In this document: one piece after another, positions 1 to 10,766 of the stretch
How positions within the stretch are numbered: position 1 is the stretch's first letter
How the letters are laid out: the number at the start of each line of letters is the position of its first letter
Source of the DNA: Roridomyces roridus
Taxonomy: Eukaryota > Basidiomycota > Agaricomycetes > Agaricales > Mycenaceae
NCBI GenBank assembly: GCA_029378245.1
Contig: JARKIF010000213.1
Coordinates: forward strand, 1 to 50,226
DNA length: 50,226 nucleotides
Direction of reading: 5' to 3'
The notes under the pieces: generated by a model
The model's input: the letters and a program-made list of their open reading frames with translations, nothing else
Databases searched by the model: none
Told to the model about the DNA's origin: nothing
Program-made: the position numbers and the translations under genes

Positions 1-1384
1 AACAAACCAAAATTACGCCCAATAACATCCTGTACACCCTCTTGTACACCGAGATAGTCATGCCCACCAGCCAACGACTTTACAAACACCACCTCTCACC
101 GTCCATAAATTCGCGCACAGAACCAAAGTTGTGCAGGTCGACGGTAGTGAGAAGTTTCTCGCGAGCCTCTTGGCGTTTAGCGACAGTGCTGTTAAAGATC
201 GCCTGCTGCTCTTGAGTCAGCACTGCTGAGAACTCGGTGGGAGGAGATGGGAGAAGAGGCTCGAGGAAGGTGTTGAACAGGGCCTCGCCGTGGGTGTAGG
301 GTATCTCCCAGTCGTCCTCTGTTCAAATGTAAATACATAAGAGGATGCGAAGCGTGCCAAACTGATACTTCCTGAGTGAGCAATGAGAACTTGGCCCTTT
401 ATCCGCTTCAAGGCAAGTCAAAAAGTAATGCAAGAAATCATGGGAGAAACGTACAGGGGGACGCGACTCTCGGTGTCAAATGTGTGCAAAAGATAAGGCT
501 TTACCAGTTCTGTGGGACGTCAAATCGGGGTGATTCGAAAACTTGAACGTACTTACTAGCTGCGAAAGGATTCGTCACAATGGGCCGCATAAGTGGAAGC
601 ACCCCAAGGATGCTTGTAGGTCTCGAGAATCTTGAATACGCTCCTAAACGGTGACAGCAGAACAAGTCCTCTCGGAGAAATCCCCTCATCGGAGAGTTCG
701 GCGGCAAGGAGAGCAGATACCACCCGTCCCGAGGCTATGCCCCACAATCAAAATCTGGTCGGCAGACGCGCCATTCTGGATGAGCCAATTCCAAGCGGCA
801 CGCGCGTCCCGGCCCAACCCGGGCTCATCAGGCGCGCCTGTGCTATCGCCAAAGCCACGATAATCTAGCGCCAGAACATTGGCTCCAAGACGCGACGAAA
901 ACGCCTTGTAATGCTGGATGCGCGCGCTAAACGCGCGGGTGGCAGCATTGCCGTGGAAGAAGAGGATGGTCGGATGGGCGTTGAGGGCAGTGCCGATGTA
1001 TGCAGCGGGATCAGCCACGGTGGTCGGAAAGCGAGTGGTAGAACGGGTCGGCCAAGACAAACCAGGCGCCCAAGGACTCGTTGTCTGGTGTTTCAATCCT
1101 CAGATTTATGGTTTTGCCGGGTGCCAGACCGTAGGCTTCTGGAAAATCGTAGGTTGCAAACCAAGGGAGTCTTATCGCGTGGCAGAACTGAGAGCAGTCA
1201 GAAAAGAGCGGCCGCAAGTAAGCCTGTGTGCTGCACCAATACGCTGAGCTCTCGATCAGTCGACGTGGATTCGAATGAAAGAAGACGTACTGGGTCTGAA
1301 TGTAAGGGCTGGTAGCAGTCCTATCACACAGAGCCCGTATAGACCGCCAAGCGCGATGAGCACTGTCCCCGCGCGACGTAGCAT
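1..1384 (-). CDS. ABHD12-like alpha/beta hydrolase (lysophospholipase/monoacylglycerol lipase type), 3'-truncated by window edge
   Basis: Membrane-anchored serine hydrolase of the ABHD12 type, expected to cleave lysophospholipids or monoacylglycerol; the substrate is inferred from the family. The ATG at 1384 opens a hydrophobic anchor (VLIALGGLYGLCVIGLLPAL). Next come the family stretch PEAYGLAPGKTINLRI, the HGNA oxyanion motif (ILFFHGNAATRA), DYRGFGDSTG and the nucleophile elbow GHSLGTG. The distal part holds DDWEIPYTHG (acid region) and GGHDYLGVQEGV (catalytic His) and is still open at base 1. An intron lies at about 315-367; the introns of the first 200 nt are unresolved. Two single-base frame breaks are needed to keep homology, near 1030-1037 (TTT run) and near 100-105. 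They may be sequence errors or real damage. It lies 70 bp downstream of NOC4 on the same strand. Confidence 0.8.
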
Positions 1385-1454
1385 GATGGTTGAATTAAAG
1401 GGGTAACGTGACGTCACTACACAGTGCACTACACAACACTCCAGAGCTCGGAAA

Positions 1455-3523
1455 CTACATCCCTTCCTCATGACTGGAAAACAGTTTGGTCTGCTTCCCA
1501 AAATCAACAGCGAGAGGCGGCTCCTTCTTAATTTTCCGGTTTCGCTCAGCATCGAACAACTAAAGGTATCATTAGCAGGCGACAGGGAAAAAACAATGAA
1601 GAAACGGACCGTCCCGTACGTATGGTCCAAGAAATCTTCCATTGAGTACGCCTGTTTCGTGAAAGCCTCTGAAAAGATCTTGGTCAAGGTCGACACTCCA
1701 GCAATGTAATGCTCCCTATGGGTGTTGAGTTCCCACAAAGAACTGTCAATTGCGTGGGTGAGGAGTGGGTTCGGCTCTTTCGCGTCAAACGGGTCTGCCG
1801 ACTCGGCGTCTGGACGATGGATCATGCCCATAAGCGTGGGGGGACCTTTGAGGATGTTGTATGTGAAGGGAATTATCATGATGACGGCGGCTGGGGGTGG
1901 CAGAGAGGGATAAGCGTGCGAGACGCTTGATGAATGAGGCGAGCAAGGCTGCCGGTATATGCCTGGTCATAATGAGAGACAATTCGGTATGCAGAAGAGA
2001 GGACTCACGTGGAGCTAAGGAATAGCTCAGTCAAACGGAAGAACCTCGCTCGGTGCTTGGAATGTAGAACGTCGCGATCCAGGAAGGCGTACAGTTTTCG
2101 TGTAGAAAGAAGGATAATCTCTGAACGAAAGATTTCAATGAATACCCAGTCGGTGCAAGGAAGAAACGTACAAGTTATATTCTTTCATTAATATGAAGAG
2201 CGCGTTAAGCGCGAGAAGGCCAATAGTGCCGCCTGGCAAGTTTCATTGGAAGGAAAAAAGCAGAGGTGAGTGACACGCACCATGGTCGACGTTTCCACCA
2301 ACCCAATCCATGACCAGCACAGGCCGCGTCAAGTGAGGCATCACACCACGATGCATCACATTCAGTGCGCGCAGGGATAAACTCTTGCTGGTCGAAACAT
2401 CCCCAACCGAAGATAGTTTGGGCAGGAGAGCCAGCCATGCACACGTGAAGACCGCTCGATGCGACGACAGCGAATGCAAGGACTGATGTACCGTAAGTTT
2501 ATGCAATCGAGGACCAGTTTTGGGTTTGCTGGCATCTTTGGCGGTCGTATCCTCGTCAAAGAATTTTCGCCAGTCGTCGACATCGTCTTCGTCCTTGTCT
2601 GGCTCGTCGTCAGACGAATCCTCCTCTGCTCCCCGTTTCTTCGACGGCTTGGGTCTCGGGGGCTTGGAACCCATCTCCGAGACCCACCCACGCATTAAGC
2701 TCTGACGCCTCTGTGGGGAAGGTGTTCAACCCCTCCAGAATGGCGAGCAAATTCACAGGAAGGTTGGGGTATTCGGAAGTAAAGGCTGTAGCGATCAACG
2801 ACCTGAAGCAAAAAGGAACTGAGCTGTGAAAAAAGGACAGGGATAGGGAGAACGCACCCGGATTCGCGAAGGAAGAACCACCGGACGTCGTCGTGGATGC
2901 TAAACCATGTTTCGTGGAACAGTTGTAGAACGTCGGGGTCCAGGACCCCGTCAGTGCTCTGCGTGGAGCGGCCAGACGCGGGACACAAAAGGAGCCCAGA
3001 AACTATCTTTTTGAAATGTGCGACATGGAATTGCGGCTGGGAGTCGGCTGAACCCGCAGACGTCGATAGATGTTTTTGAAGCGAAAATAATATCTGCAAG
3101 GACGAAGTCTACGCAAGGGACATGAGTTTCGAGCAGGAACAGAAGCCGTAGTTGACGCACCCTAAGCAGTTTTTCTTCGTCCTTAAGTAGACCGCAGAGA
3201 AAATCAACGTATGAGTTGAGTCTTTCCCATAGCCAAGCCTTCACGACTCTGGCCGCCTCGTCGCTAACAACGCCTAGTTTTCCCGCGGATATGAGAACGA
3301 CAAAGACTCTGTATAGCGCGTATATGGCCTTTGAAGTGTCCTGCGCATCGGTGGCGGCGAATGCGAGCTCCAAAAGATCGGCGAGAGGATTCAAGGAGTT
3401 GTTGGTGGTAGCGGCGGTGGTGAGTTGTTCTTCCAGCCTTTGGATAGATTTCACCAGCTCTGAATCTTTTTGAATCTTGCGCTTCTTGCTCGGAGGCGGC
3501 AGCGACGGTGCGGCGCGGGTCAT
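1455..3523 (-). CDS. NOC4: Nucleolar complex protein 4 (Noc4; 40S ribosome biogenesis)
   Basis: Nucleolar CBF/Mak21-family protein that works with Nop14 in small-subunit pre-ribosome maturation and export. The N-terminus has a basic patch (PPPSKKRK). The middle has FSLQKHLSTS and WFSIHDDVRWFFLRES, and an acidic linker follows near residue 240. The CBF core includes YNLDYPSFYTK, LASFIKRLARLSL and IPFTYNIL, and the C-terminal signature is SSLWELNTHREHY...FLDHTYGTLFDAE. Six introns are read directly: 3094-3160, 2803-2857, 2233-2280, 2121-2171, 1963-2008 and 1560-1609. Three +1 frame breaks sit in short homopolymer or repeat runs: GGG near 2683, AAAA near 2084 and CCCCC near 1902. Removing one base at each gives a continuous protein of about 582 residues. 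Because the gene is essential in yeast, sequence error is likelier than loss. The ATG at 3523 is the only plausible start. Confidence 0.93.
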
Positions 3524-3568
3524 GGCAAAGAGAAAATTGGCACAGCCACCACTAATTTTGGAAACGTC

Positions 3569-4669
3569 CTATTCAAGAGCGTATTTCATTGAAAGTTCAA
3601 CATTATACGACGGGGGTGGGAAGCTACGAATGGCCTTCATCAACTCTTCCTCGTCCTCGTCGCCGCCCCAACTGGACCAGAGTGTGAAACGGAGATCATC
3701 TTCGAGAGAGATGTATGCGGTGTGCAACCATGGATCTCCGACGACTTTGAGCAGTTCTCGATCGGCGCTCTCTTGCCCTTGATCTAAAAGCACGCGAATC
3801 CCCACCGCGATCTGCTCCACCTCGCCACGTAACCGTTCTGGGCCTCCCTTTATGAGAAACTCTAAACTCTTCCAACCCATGTGCATCACACAGGAGACGC
3901 ACAGGTCGCGTACCTCATCCTCGAGGACGAGCCCCAATCTATTCTGCCATAGTTTGCGGTTGAGAAATTGTTCGATGGCTTGGTTCATACCGAGCTGCTG
4001 GAATTTGTCGTCCTCTTCCTTTAACTCCTGGAAGAACGCCGGGTGCTCAGACGCTTGGAACTCCATGTAGTCGAAGCTGTTGACGTCTGGCATGCAGTAT
4101 ACAAACCATTTGTACCGCATAACGCTGCTCAACGGCTTGAACTCAGAGAGCGGTTGGAACAACAGATCGTAGGAGTGGTGGAAGAGCTCTCCGTAGATGG
4201 CCCAGGACAGCAAGGCTGTTTCGGGGTCGCTGCACACAGTGAAGGGCAAATCACTCGAAGGCCCCGCAGCCACGTCCAGCTTGCGATTCAAGGGATTGAG
4301 CACGTCGCATTTGAACGCGTACAGCCGACGGATGTCGTCCATGGTGAGTTGCGCGACATCGAGGGCCAACTCGAGGAGCTTGTCGGCACCACCGTGAATA
4401 GCGACTTCAAGTCGATAGCGTCGATCATCGGCTTGGACTGCCCAATCCGCTACCTGACGCGCCGTAGCAAGAATGAGGAGGTGAGGGTGTGGACGAAAGA
4501 ATACGCGTCCAGATTTCGCAGCGAGGCGAGGAACAATTTTGGGATCAGGGTTGCTGCATGCGTTGTACAGTGTCCTGCACGTTGAGAAGAGGGAGAAGAG
4601 ATCTTCGAGGGAATGAAGATATTGTGGAAAGCCTAACAGCAATTCTGCAGGAAGCTCGACGAGGGCCAT
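3569..4669 (-). CDS. F-box-like protein, copy 1 of a three-member local family
   Basis: Uninterrupted 366-residue protein. The N-terminus (LVELPAELLLGFPQYLHSLE) resembles the LP-E-LL core of an F-box, followed by LFSLFSTCRTLYNACSNPDP and a conserved alpha-helical body with YKWFVYCMPDVNSF and CVMHMGWKSLE. No leucine-rich or WD repeats are visible, so the target-binding region is of unknown type. If the F-box is functional it would bring a substrate to an SCF ubiquitin ligase; this is inference. It is closely similar to the genes at 5075-6149 and 30146-31222. Its last residues differ from theirs: after the shared LMKAIRS it ends in about 18 unrelated residues. It ends 45 bp from NOC4, same strand. 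Confidence 0.8.
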   Translation of the reverse strand: MALVELPAELLLGFPQYLHSLEDLFSLFSTCRTLYNACSNPDPKIVPRLAAKSGRVFFRPHPHLLILATARQVADWAVQADDRRYRLEVAIHGGADKLLELALDVAQLTMDDIRRLYAFKCDVLNPLNRKLDVAAGPSSDLPFTVCSDPETALLSWAIYGELFHHSYDLLFQPLSEFKPLSSVMRYKWFVYCMPDVNSFDYMEFQASEHPAFFQELKEEDDKFQQLGMNQAIEQFLNRKLWQNRLGLVLEDEVRDLCVSCVMHMGWKSLEFLIKGGPERLRGEVEQIAVGIRVLLDQGQESADRELLKVVGDPWLHTAYISLEDDLRFTLWSSWGGDEDEEELMKAIRSFPPPSYNVELSMKYALE

Positions 4670-4711
4670 GAGTGGGCTAGTCTTCCACAGTCGTGTCTCC
4701 TCTTTAAGTGG

Positions 4712-4759
4712 GGGATGTCTTCAAGTGAGAGAGCCTGAGTCTGAGATTTTCCGGTTCCT
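4712..4759 (-). promoter_or_regulatory. Upstream block shared by F-box-like copies 1 and 3
   Basis: Read toward the gene, this block contains GGAACCGGAAAATCTCA, then ACTCAGGCTCT, then a short spacer and ACATCCCC. The same order occurs before copy 3 at 30076-30124. Conservation outside the coding region suggests a core promoter or 5' leader, but it may only reflect recent duplication. Copy 2 lacks it. Confidence 0.5.
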
Positions 4760-4770
4760 GGGCGCTCTTG

Positions 4771-4853
4771 AAGACGGATCAGGCATCGGCGGTGACGTCA
4801 ACGATACCCAGCGCGACCCGATGAGCAGCTGATGCTCGAGCGCGCGTTTGGCT
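4771..4853 (+). pseudogene. Relic of the TFIIF-beta 5' end beside F-box-like copy 1
   Basis: The plus strand here matches the start region of the TFIIF-beta gene at about 6175-6327. Shared strings include AAGACGGATCA and GATGAGCAGCTGATGCTCGA, followed by GCGCGTTTGGCT, with small deletions between them that destroy the frame. It lies upstream of F-box-like copy 1 in the same relative position as the real TFIIF-beta gene upstream of copy 2. The duplicated unit therefore included the F-box-like gene, the intergenic region and the first codons of its neighbour. The remaining 4854-5074 holds only the downstream flank of copy 2. Confidence 0.75.
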
Positions 4854-5074
4854 CGTGGCAATGGCAATTGGGCAAGAGGAGTGCAAGAGAACACGGTCGC
4901 GGCTTTGCCGTAATTTCCCACCTTCCGGCCGGCATACTCGGTCACGTGGCCCAGGATTGAAGCAGAAATAAATCTACTTGATGAAGCAACCGCAAGGAAG
5001 TGCTCTAACTAACCACTACGACGCCGACACAAAAAATTACGACGCCGATGGAAAAACTACACATTCAAGTTTGA

Positions 5075-6149
5075 ACAGCAGCTGGAGCACTACGAATGGC
5101 CTTCATCAACTCGGCTTTATCTCCCTCGCCCTCCCAATCCGACCAGAGCGCGAACTCGAGATCATTTTCAAATCCACAAATGCAGAGTGCAGCCAGCGAT
5201 CTCCGACGAATTTCACGAGCTGTTCATCGGCGCTCTCTTGACCTTGAGACGAGAGTGTCCGAACCCCTTGAGCAATCTGTTCCAGATCCCCACGTAGTCG
5301 CTCAGGACCTTGCGGCATAAGTACTTGCAGACTGTTGGAGCCCATATGCATCACGCAAGAGATCCAGAGTCTCTGCTGGTCTTGGTCCATGCTTTCGTAT
5401 ATATCCATTGACCGCAGCTTTTCCTCCCAAAGGTATGCGTTGAGCAGCTGACGAAGAGCTTCAGTCATGCTAAGCTGTTGGTACCGGTCTTCCTTGTCGT
5501 ACTCTTGGAAGAATGCCGGGATTTCCGACTTGGCGAAACGCATGTAGCGGAAGCTGTTGACGTCCGGCATGCAGTATACGAACCATTTGTACCGCATAAC
5601 GCTGCTCAATGGCTTGAACTCGGGGAGCGGTTGAAACAATAGATCGTAGGAGTGGTGAAAGAGCTCTCCGTATATGGCCCACGACAGCAAAGCCGTTTCG
5701 GGGTCATTGCACACCGTCATAGGCGACGGTCTGCTCGAAGGCCCCGCAGCCACGTCCAGCTGGCGATTTAAAGGATTTAGAACGTCGCATTTGAACGCGT
5801 ACAGGTGACGGATGTTGTCCATGGTGAGTTCTGCGACGTCGATGGCAAGCTCGAGGAGTTTTTCGACGCCACCGTGAATGGCAACTTCAAGCTGATAGCG
5901 TCGTTCATCGGCTTGGACTGCCCAATCCGCTACCTGACGCGCAGTAGCAAGGATGAGGAGGTGAGGGTGTGGACGAAAGAACACGCGTCCGGATTGCGCA
6001 GCGAGACGGGGGATAATTTTGGGATCAGGGTTGCTGCATGCGTTATACAGTGTCCTGCAGGTCGAGAAGAGGGAGAGGAGATCTTCGAGGGAGTGAAGAT
6101 ATTGCGGAAAAACTATCAGTAGCTCAGCAGGGAGCTCGACGAGGCCCAT
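5075..6149 (-). CDS. F-box-like protein, copy 2 (one apparent frame break near the end)
   Basis: Close relative of copies 1 and 3, starting MGLVELPAELLIVFPQYLHS and intronless. As read, the frame ends at 5106 with an unrelated tail. The other frame continues as DLEFALWSDWEG and LMKAIRSAPAAVQT and ends at 5075, matching the paralogues. One missing A in the AAAA run near 5170 explains the break. Its start codon is about 58 bp from the TFIIF-beta ATG on the opposite strand, so the two share a very short divergent promoter. It lacks the upstream block found before copies 1 and 3. Downstream, the sequence GGCGTCGTAGTGGTT is shared with the 3' flank of copy 3. Confidence 0.75.
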
Positions 6150-6207
6150 GTTGCGGTTCCGAGTGTGTCCAAGTCAAGACGGATCATGGCATCACACAGC
6201 CACATCA

Positions 6208-7425
6208 ATGGATGTTGCAGGAGACGACGACAAGAAACCGTTCGACGCCGTCGACGTCGAGGACGATGCGCAGCCCGACCCAGATGAGCAGCTGATGCTC
6301 GACCAGGGCCATGGGCGCGTTTGGCTGGTCAAGGTTGTCGATATCCGCGGTCCCACTGGCTTGTCGTTGACCCGTCGCAGATCCCGAAATTCCTCCTAGA
6401 GCGGTGGACGGCCATAAACGCAGAAGACGTGCATCTGGCCACTATTCGTGTCTACGGGCCCTCTAAACCGGGCGAGCGGAGTCGCATGTTTCTCTTCCTT
6501 CCTCCAAACTCGGACCCAGCCCAAAAGCAATCGACCTCGGCCCAGAACGCCTCGCGTCCCCAGTTTACCCACACAACGGCCTACAAGACAGACTCGGGTG
6601 CTGAACCGGACTGCTATGAGCTCGACATGGTCAACGACAACGTGGAGAATCAGGTCGTCATTGCCGAGCGACCCAAAGACTCGAGTCTGAGTCTATCCAC
6701 TTCTTCTGCGGCCGCGAATGCAAACACTCGTGCCCGGACCACCATATTGACTGGCCGAATTAAACACGACTGCAATCTCCGTCCCGCCCTCACTGCGAGC
6801 TATCGTCGCCAGATGCGGGAGCGCCACATCAAAGCCAACACTCCCGTCCGCCAGATCATGCGCATCGAAGACGCCGGCATCGCAGGCGGCCGTGGCGGCA
6901 TCAGACGGCTCACGAGTGGCGTTGGCGTCGGCGCTGGCGGCACCTTCAATGAACTTGTCGTACGCACATCTTTTTTACTGTACAACAATCCTCCAACTCT
7001 CAATAGAAAACCAAACCCAAACCCGCAAAGGGGCAATTCGAGCGCATGGCGCGTATACCCCGCAACCAACTTCTCGACCTCATCTTCCAACTCTTCCGCG
7101 AGACCCCGCGATGGGGCATTAAACCCCTCCGCGAGCGCACACAGCAACCCGAGGTTTATCTCAAAGAAGTGCTTTCCGAAGTCGCGTTCCTCAACAAGAC
7201 CGGCGAGTTTGCCTCGCTGTGGGAGCTCAAAGATACCTTCAAAGACGAAGGGGTGCGTTGCCAGTTTCGATTTATGACAAGCCATTGACCCTCCCACAGT
7301 CTCGTTCCGATAACTTGGCTGGTATCTCTGGTGCTGGAGAACTTCTTAGTATGGGAGACGAGGATGTGAAGATGGAAGGCGTTGACGACGATGAGGATGA
7401 GGATGACATGGAGGAGGTCGCTTAG
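6208..7425 (+). CDS. TFG2: Transcription initiation factor IIF subunit beta (RAP30/Tfg2)
   Basis: Small TFIIF subunit, which escorts RNA polymerase II to the promoter. After splicing the protein has 350 residues. It starts with an acidic leader and then VWLVK...IPKFLLERW, the N-terminal dimerisation-barrel signature. Then come TGRIKHDCNLRP and the conserved YRRQMRERHIKA. The C-terminal winged-helix DNA-binding domain is FERMARIPRNQLLDLIFQLF through WELKDTFKDEG, and the tail is acidic. Introns are 6334-6380, 6960-7030 and 7253-7299. The ATG at 6208 is chosen because it opens the acidic leader directly; an upstream ATG at 6148 overlaps the neighbouring start. A broken copy of its 5' end lies at 4771-4853. 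Confidence 0.92.
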
Positions 7426-7478
7426 GCTGTATCATACTTGGTGTATCATAAAGAAAATATACTACATATAATTATACT

Positions 7479-8796
7479 CTACTGTACAATGGAAGATGCA
7501 GGTGGGCTCCAGCCCTGTCCAAATTGTCGCTGTAAAAGGTCCTTTATCCACACCACTCGAGTTGACCGACATTCGTGCCTTTGCCGCCAACCTCCCCAAC
7601 TCCAACGAGCCGCACTTTCCCATATCCTGTTCATCGACTCGCGTGCAGTGGTAGAGGCGAGCCAAAACTGATAGTAGAACCAGTTCTCACCACAGGTGCC
7701 CAGGAATCCTTCCGTTGGGTTGTTGACCTGTAGCGGCACCAGCGATTTGTGTGCGGGGGCTTCAGGATCGTCAAGCCAGACCCCGATGAAGCGGGACGGG
7801 AAGAGCATCATGAGGGAGTGTATCAGGTTCTGGTCTTTGCCTACGAAGAGACCTTGTCGCAGATAGTGGTCGTGGTAAGCGTAATAGGTGTTTCGCCACC
7901 ACGACACGGCCTTTGGAGACCCGCCGAAAAAGGATGCTACCAAATAAACATGAGTTTTGCTTTTTGGACGAGTTTATAGACACACCTTCGCTCAAGTACC
8001 CGTCTATGGGCCCCATCTCCTCGATCCAGGACCTCAAGCTTGGATGTGGAACGCGACAAATTGGATAGAACAACAGATCCTCCTCTTTCTGCTCGGACAA
8101 CCTGCTCCCCTCCTCCCATATCTCACGCACACGCGCCACGGCGGGCCAGTCGGTGTAATTATGCGTGCTCCGGAAACTCCCCGCGTCGTTCCAGAACGCA
8201 TACTCGTAGCTCCGCCCCTTGCGCGCCATCGTCTTGACAGCCTCGTCAAGAAAAAACGGCTTGCTATTCCAAATCGCATATAGCGGCACCGAATGGATCT
8301 TCCTCTCCCTATCGAGTGCAAGCTGTCCCTCGTATTCCCCTTTGAAATCCCGCAGCGGTGGGATATCGAACGGAGTCGCAAAGGTGATGTCGATAGTTAT
8401 AGGCAAATGACCGCGACACTTGCGAACTAGTGGCACCATCTCTTGTGGCGTGTAGAAGTAGATGTCGGTGGTTATACGCCCAAGAAACTGGCACAACCAC
8501 CCTTCGTACTCCCGCATCGTGTGTTTGGATTTGGAGAGAGGGAAAAACGCAGAAACTATGAGGATCGGAGAGGGCTGGAGCGTCGCAGCCACAGACGCGT
8601 CGGATAGGGGAACATGGTCAGAATGGAACCGCTGGAAGCCGAAAAATCCAAGAGCAAAGAACGAGAGCAGTAGAGCAAGAAATCGAAGTTTCCAGACAGC
8701 AGGCATGGGCGTCTGTGGCCAAGGAGGCAGTGCATAATGAACTTCGGGCGCTGACAAGCAGCGTTGATGGAGCGCCAAAGCCAACAATGATGACAT
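7479..8796 (-). CDS. WlaTC/HtrL-like glycosyltransferase, type II membrane protein
   Basis: Predicted 422-residue protein after removal of the intron at 7937-7985. A signal anchor (FLALLLSFFALGFFGF) sits near residues 37-52, which suggests a Golgi or ER lumenal enzyme. The body carries features I associate with the HtrL/YibB family: IVSAFFPLSKSKH near the start, IYFYTPQE, AIWNSKPFFL, the conserved AFWNDAGSFR, and FFGG followed by GKDQNLIHSLMMLFP. The family is assigned to sugar transfer in bacterial surface polysaccharides and is common in mushrooms, where its substrate is unknown. The first ATG (8796) is used; a second at 8706 lies just before the anchor. It is followed upstream by a GT61-type gene on the same strand. 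Confidence 0.72.
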
Positions 8797-8816
8797 TCTA
8801 ATCTAATGGAGATATC

Positions 8817-10505
8817 TCATACTTTTCCTGCCAGATGCTCTTCAATGAGTTGAGCAACTGTAGGCCCATGAACAGGTATCTCAGTGCCTTGAAAGCCTTC
8901 CGGATAGTTAGGATACAGGTTCGCGGTTTTAACTTGGACACTGGACAAAGTCAGGTCAAGATCATGCAGAAGACAAAAGCACGCACGTATCGTTCCATAT
9001 TCCAAAATGAGACTTTTGCAACGCTACCGCAGTCCACTGGAAGTCATGGGCCCACCCTCCAGGGTACAGTATTTCAATCACAGTTGATATTGGCGAGGCT
9101 GGGGTCATGACCAGGTGCGTGAGTCCATTTCCATGTACCCCAAGCAAAATATCCGTCCGTCCAACAACCAGCAATTGTTCTTCCAAGGTCATCGTCTCGG
9201 CCGTGACGATGTTGAGCTCCCACAACCCGTTCTTGCTATTCACCAGTTGGGTGAGTGCCGCAACCAGGCTGTCGTGGCTTGCGTCCAGCAACTTTCTCCG
9301 CGGCTGGCGTTGGCGACTGATATACGTGATTACGACCTTTGGGGCGTCGGTCTTTGCTCCATGGAACCCAAGCGCTGCCTGCGGCCCAGCATCGCCAGAG
9401 TACACCGGAGGCGTTTTCGCCAGCCGCAGAGTAGCTGACCGCACTGGCTCCCACCAGTCGGTACCCCGCACGCCGAGCATTTGCATGTATTTCCAAGCTT
9501 CAGCGGCAATGCGTTGAGTTTGGGCGCCACAGATCGTGCCTCGGTGTGCGGCACTACGGTCGCTCAATAGCAGTCGCGGAAAGTGCCATACGCGGTTGCC
9601 GTTGGCAGTAAGCGCTATCCGATCCTCCCATGCCTCTTGCACTTCGACGTGGATGGATGGGAACGCGGCCTGGAGGAAGAACGTGTTCATGCCAGGGCCG
9701 TCGCGCCAACCCTCGGTATTGGAGTGCGCAAATATCATACGATGGATTGGGGGTGCAGGATTCTGGCTCTGGTAAAAGGCACCATGCCAGAAGACTTGGA
9801 CACCGAAGAAAAGCTCGGCGACAAAGTGGTAATAATGTCTCAAAAATTGAGCGGGTTCGTTGACGAGAAGCTGCGGGAATATAAGAGAAAGGAGCGGCGG
9901 ACGAAAGATATCACGCACCGTATTACCCTCCACCGGCAATACTCGATTAGCAAACGTCCCATCTGCTCCCCATATATTGGCAGCCTCCTCCCTTGAAATG
10001 ATGACCATTTCGTTCGCCGTGGGCTCTCGTGCCGCCATGTTTTCGGGAGTAGCCATTGCAATTAGCCCCGTGCTTATCATCATTCGTATTTCGGGGAACT
10101 GGCTCGGATTATCGGACACAATGAAAAGGGTGCCGTCAGACATGTATATGTCTTCAAAGACTGGATTGATACATCAGCGAAAGGGTCTGAAAGAAAAGGG
10201 GAGGGTCACGAACGTGTCCACCCGGGAGCATGGTGTATAAGAGATGTGGATTTAACAGAGTCGATTCGTGTGGGCACGGGTGAAGGAGGAACAATTAGTG
10301 TTGTGGTCACAGGCGTTGACGCCTTGGTAGGAGATACGGTGACAGTTATGGTATTGGTGAATGTGTTAGTGTGCCCAGCGTCGATGTAGATGGGCCTGTC
10401 CTCGTGTCCGGGATATGTAACAGAGACCCATAGGCGGGTGAAGGCTGCACCCAAAAGAAGTAGAACGGCATCTCGACGAGTGATGGATACGGCTCGATAG
10501 ACCAT
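8817..10505 (-). CDS. GT61-family (DUF563) glycosyltransferase
   Basis: Predicted 529-residue type II membrane enzyme. The N-terminus has a hydrophobic stretch (AVLLLLGAAFTRLWVSVTYP) and then a Thr/Ser/Pro-rich stem. The catalytic part includes HYYHFVAELFFG, WHFPRLLLSDRSA, VITYISRQRQPRRKL and the signature DILLGVHGNGLTHLVM, the GxHGxGLTH motif of GT61/EOGT-type enzymes. Introns are 10161-10213 and 8941-8986. GT61 proteins act in the secretory pathway, for example as xylosyl- or O-GlcNAc-transferases; the acceptor cannot be read from sequence. It lies 20 bp from the end-to-start boundary with the HtrL-like gene, so two sugar transferases are adjacent. Confidence 0.85.
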
Positions 10506-10766
10506 GGTAGTAGTAGAAGAAAGGGAGAAAGTGAGTGAACACGACAGATGTACCTTTGACGCAGCCCCTGTTCAGGAATTTGAGGAGACACTACTCGATC
10601 TGAGACATGGCTGAAAAGCCTCCGCGACATTTGAGTCTCCGAATCAGGAATCACAGGTACGTACTTGCAGAGGTGAACGACTCCAGAAAACATTGGTGGA
10701 TGAGAATGCGTTGTCTATGGCCTGGTACACATTTATGAAGCGATCAGGAGGAACGACGGATCAAGA

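Noticed and set aside
911..1315. Plus-strand frames opposite the ABHD12-like gene
   Set aside because: Low-complexity Arg-rich translations that mirror the hydrolase on the minus strand.
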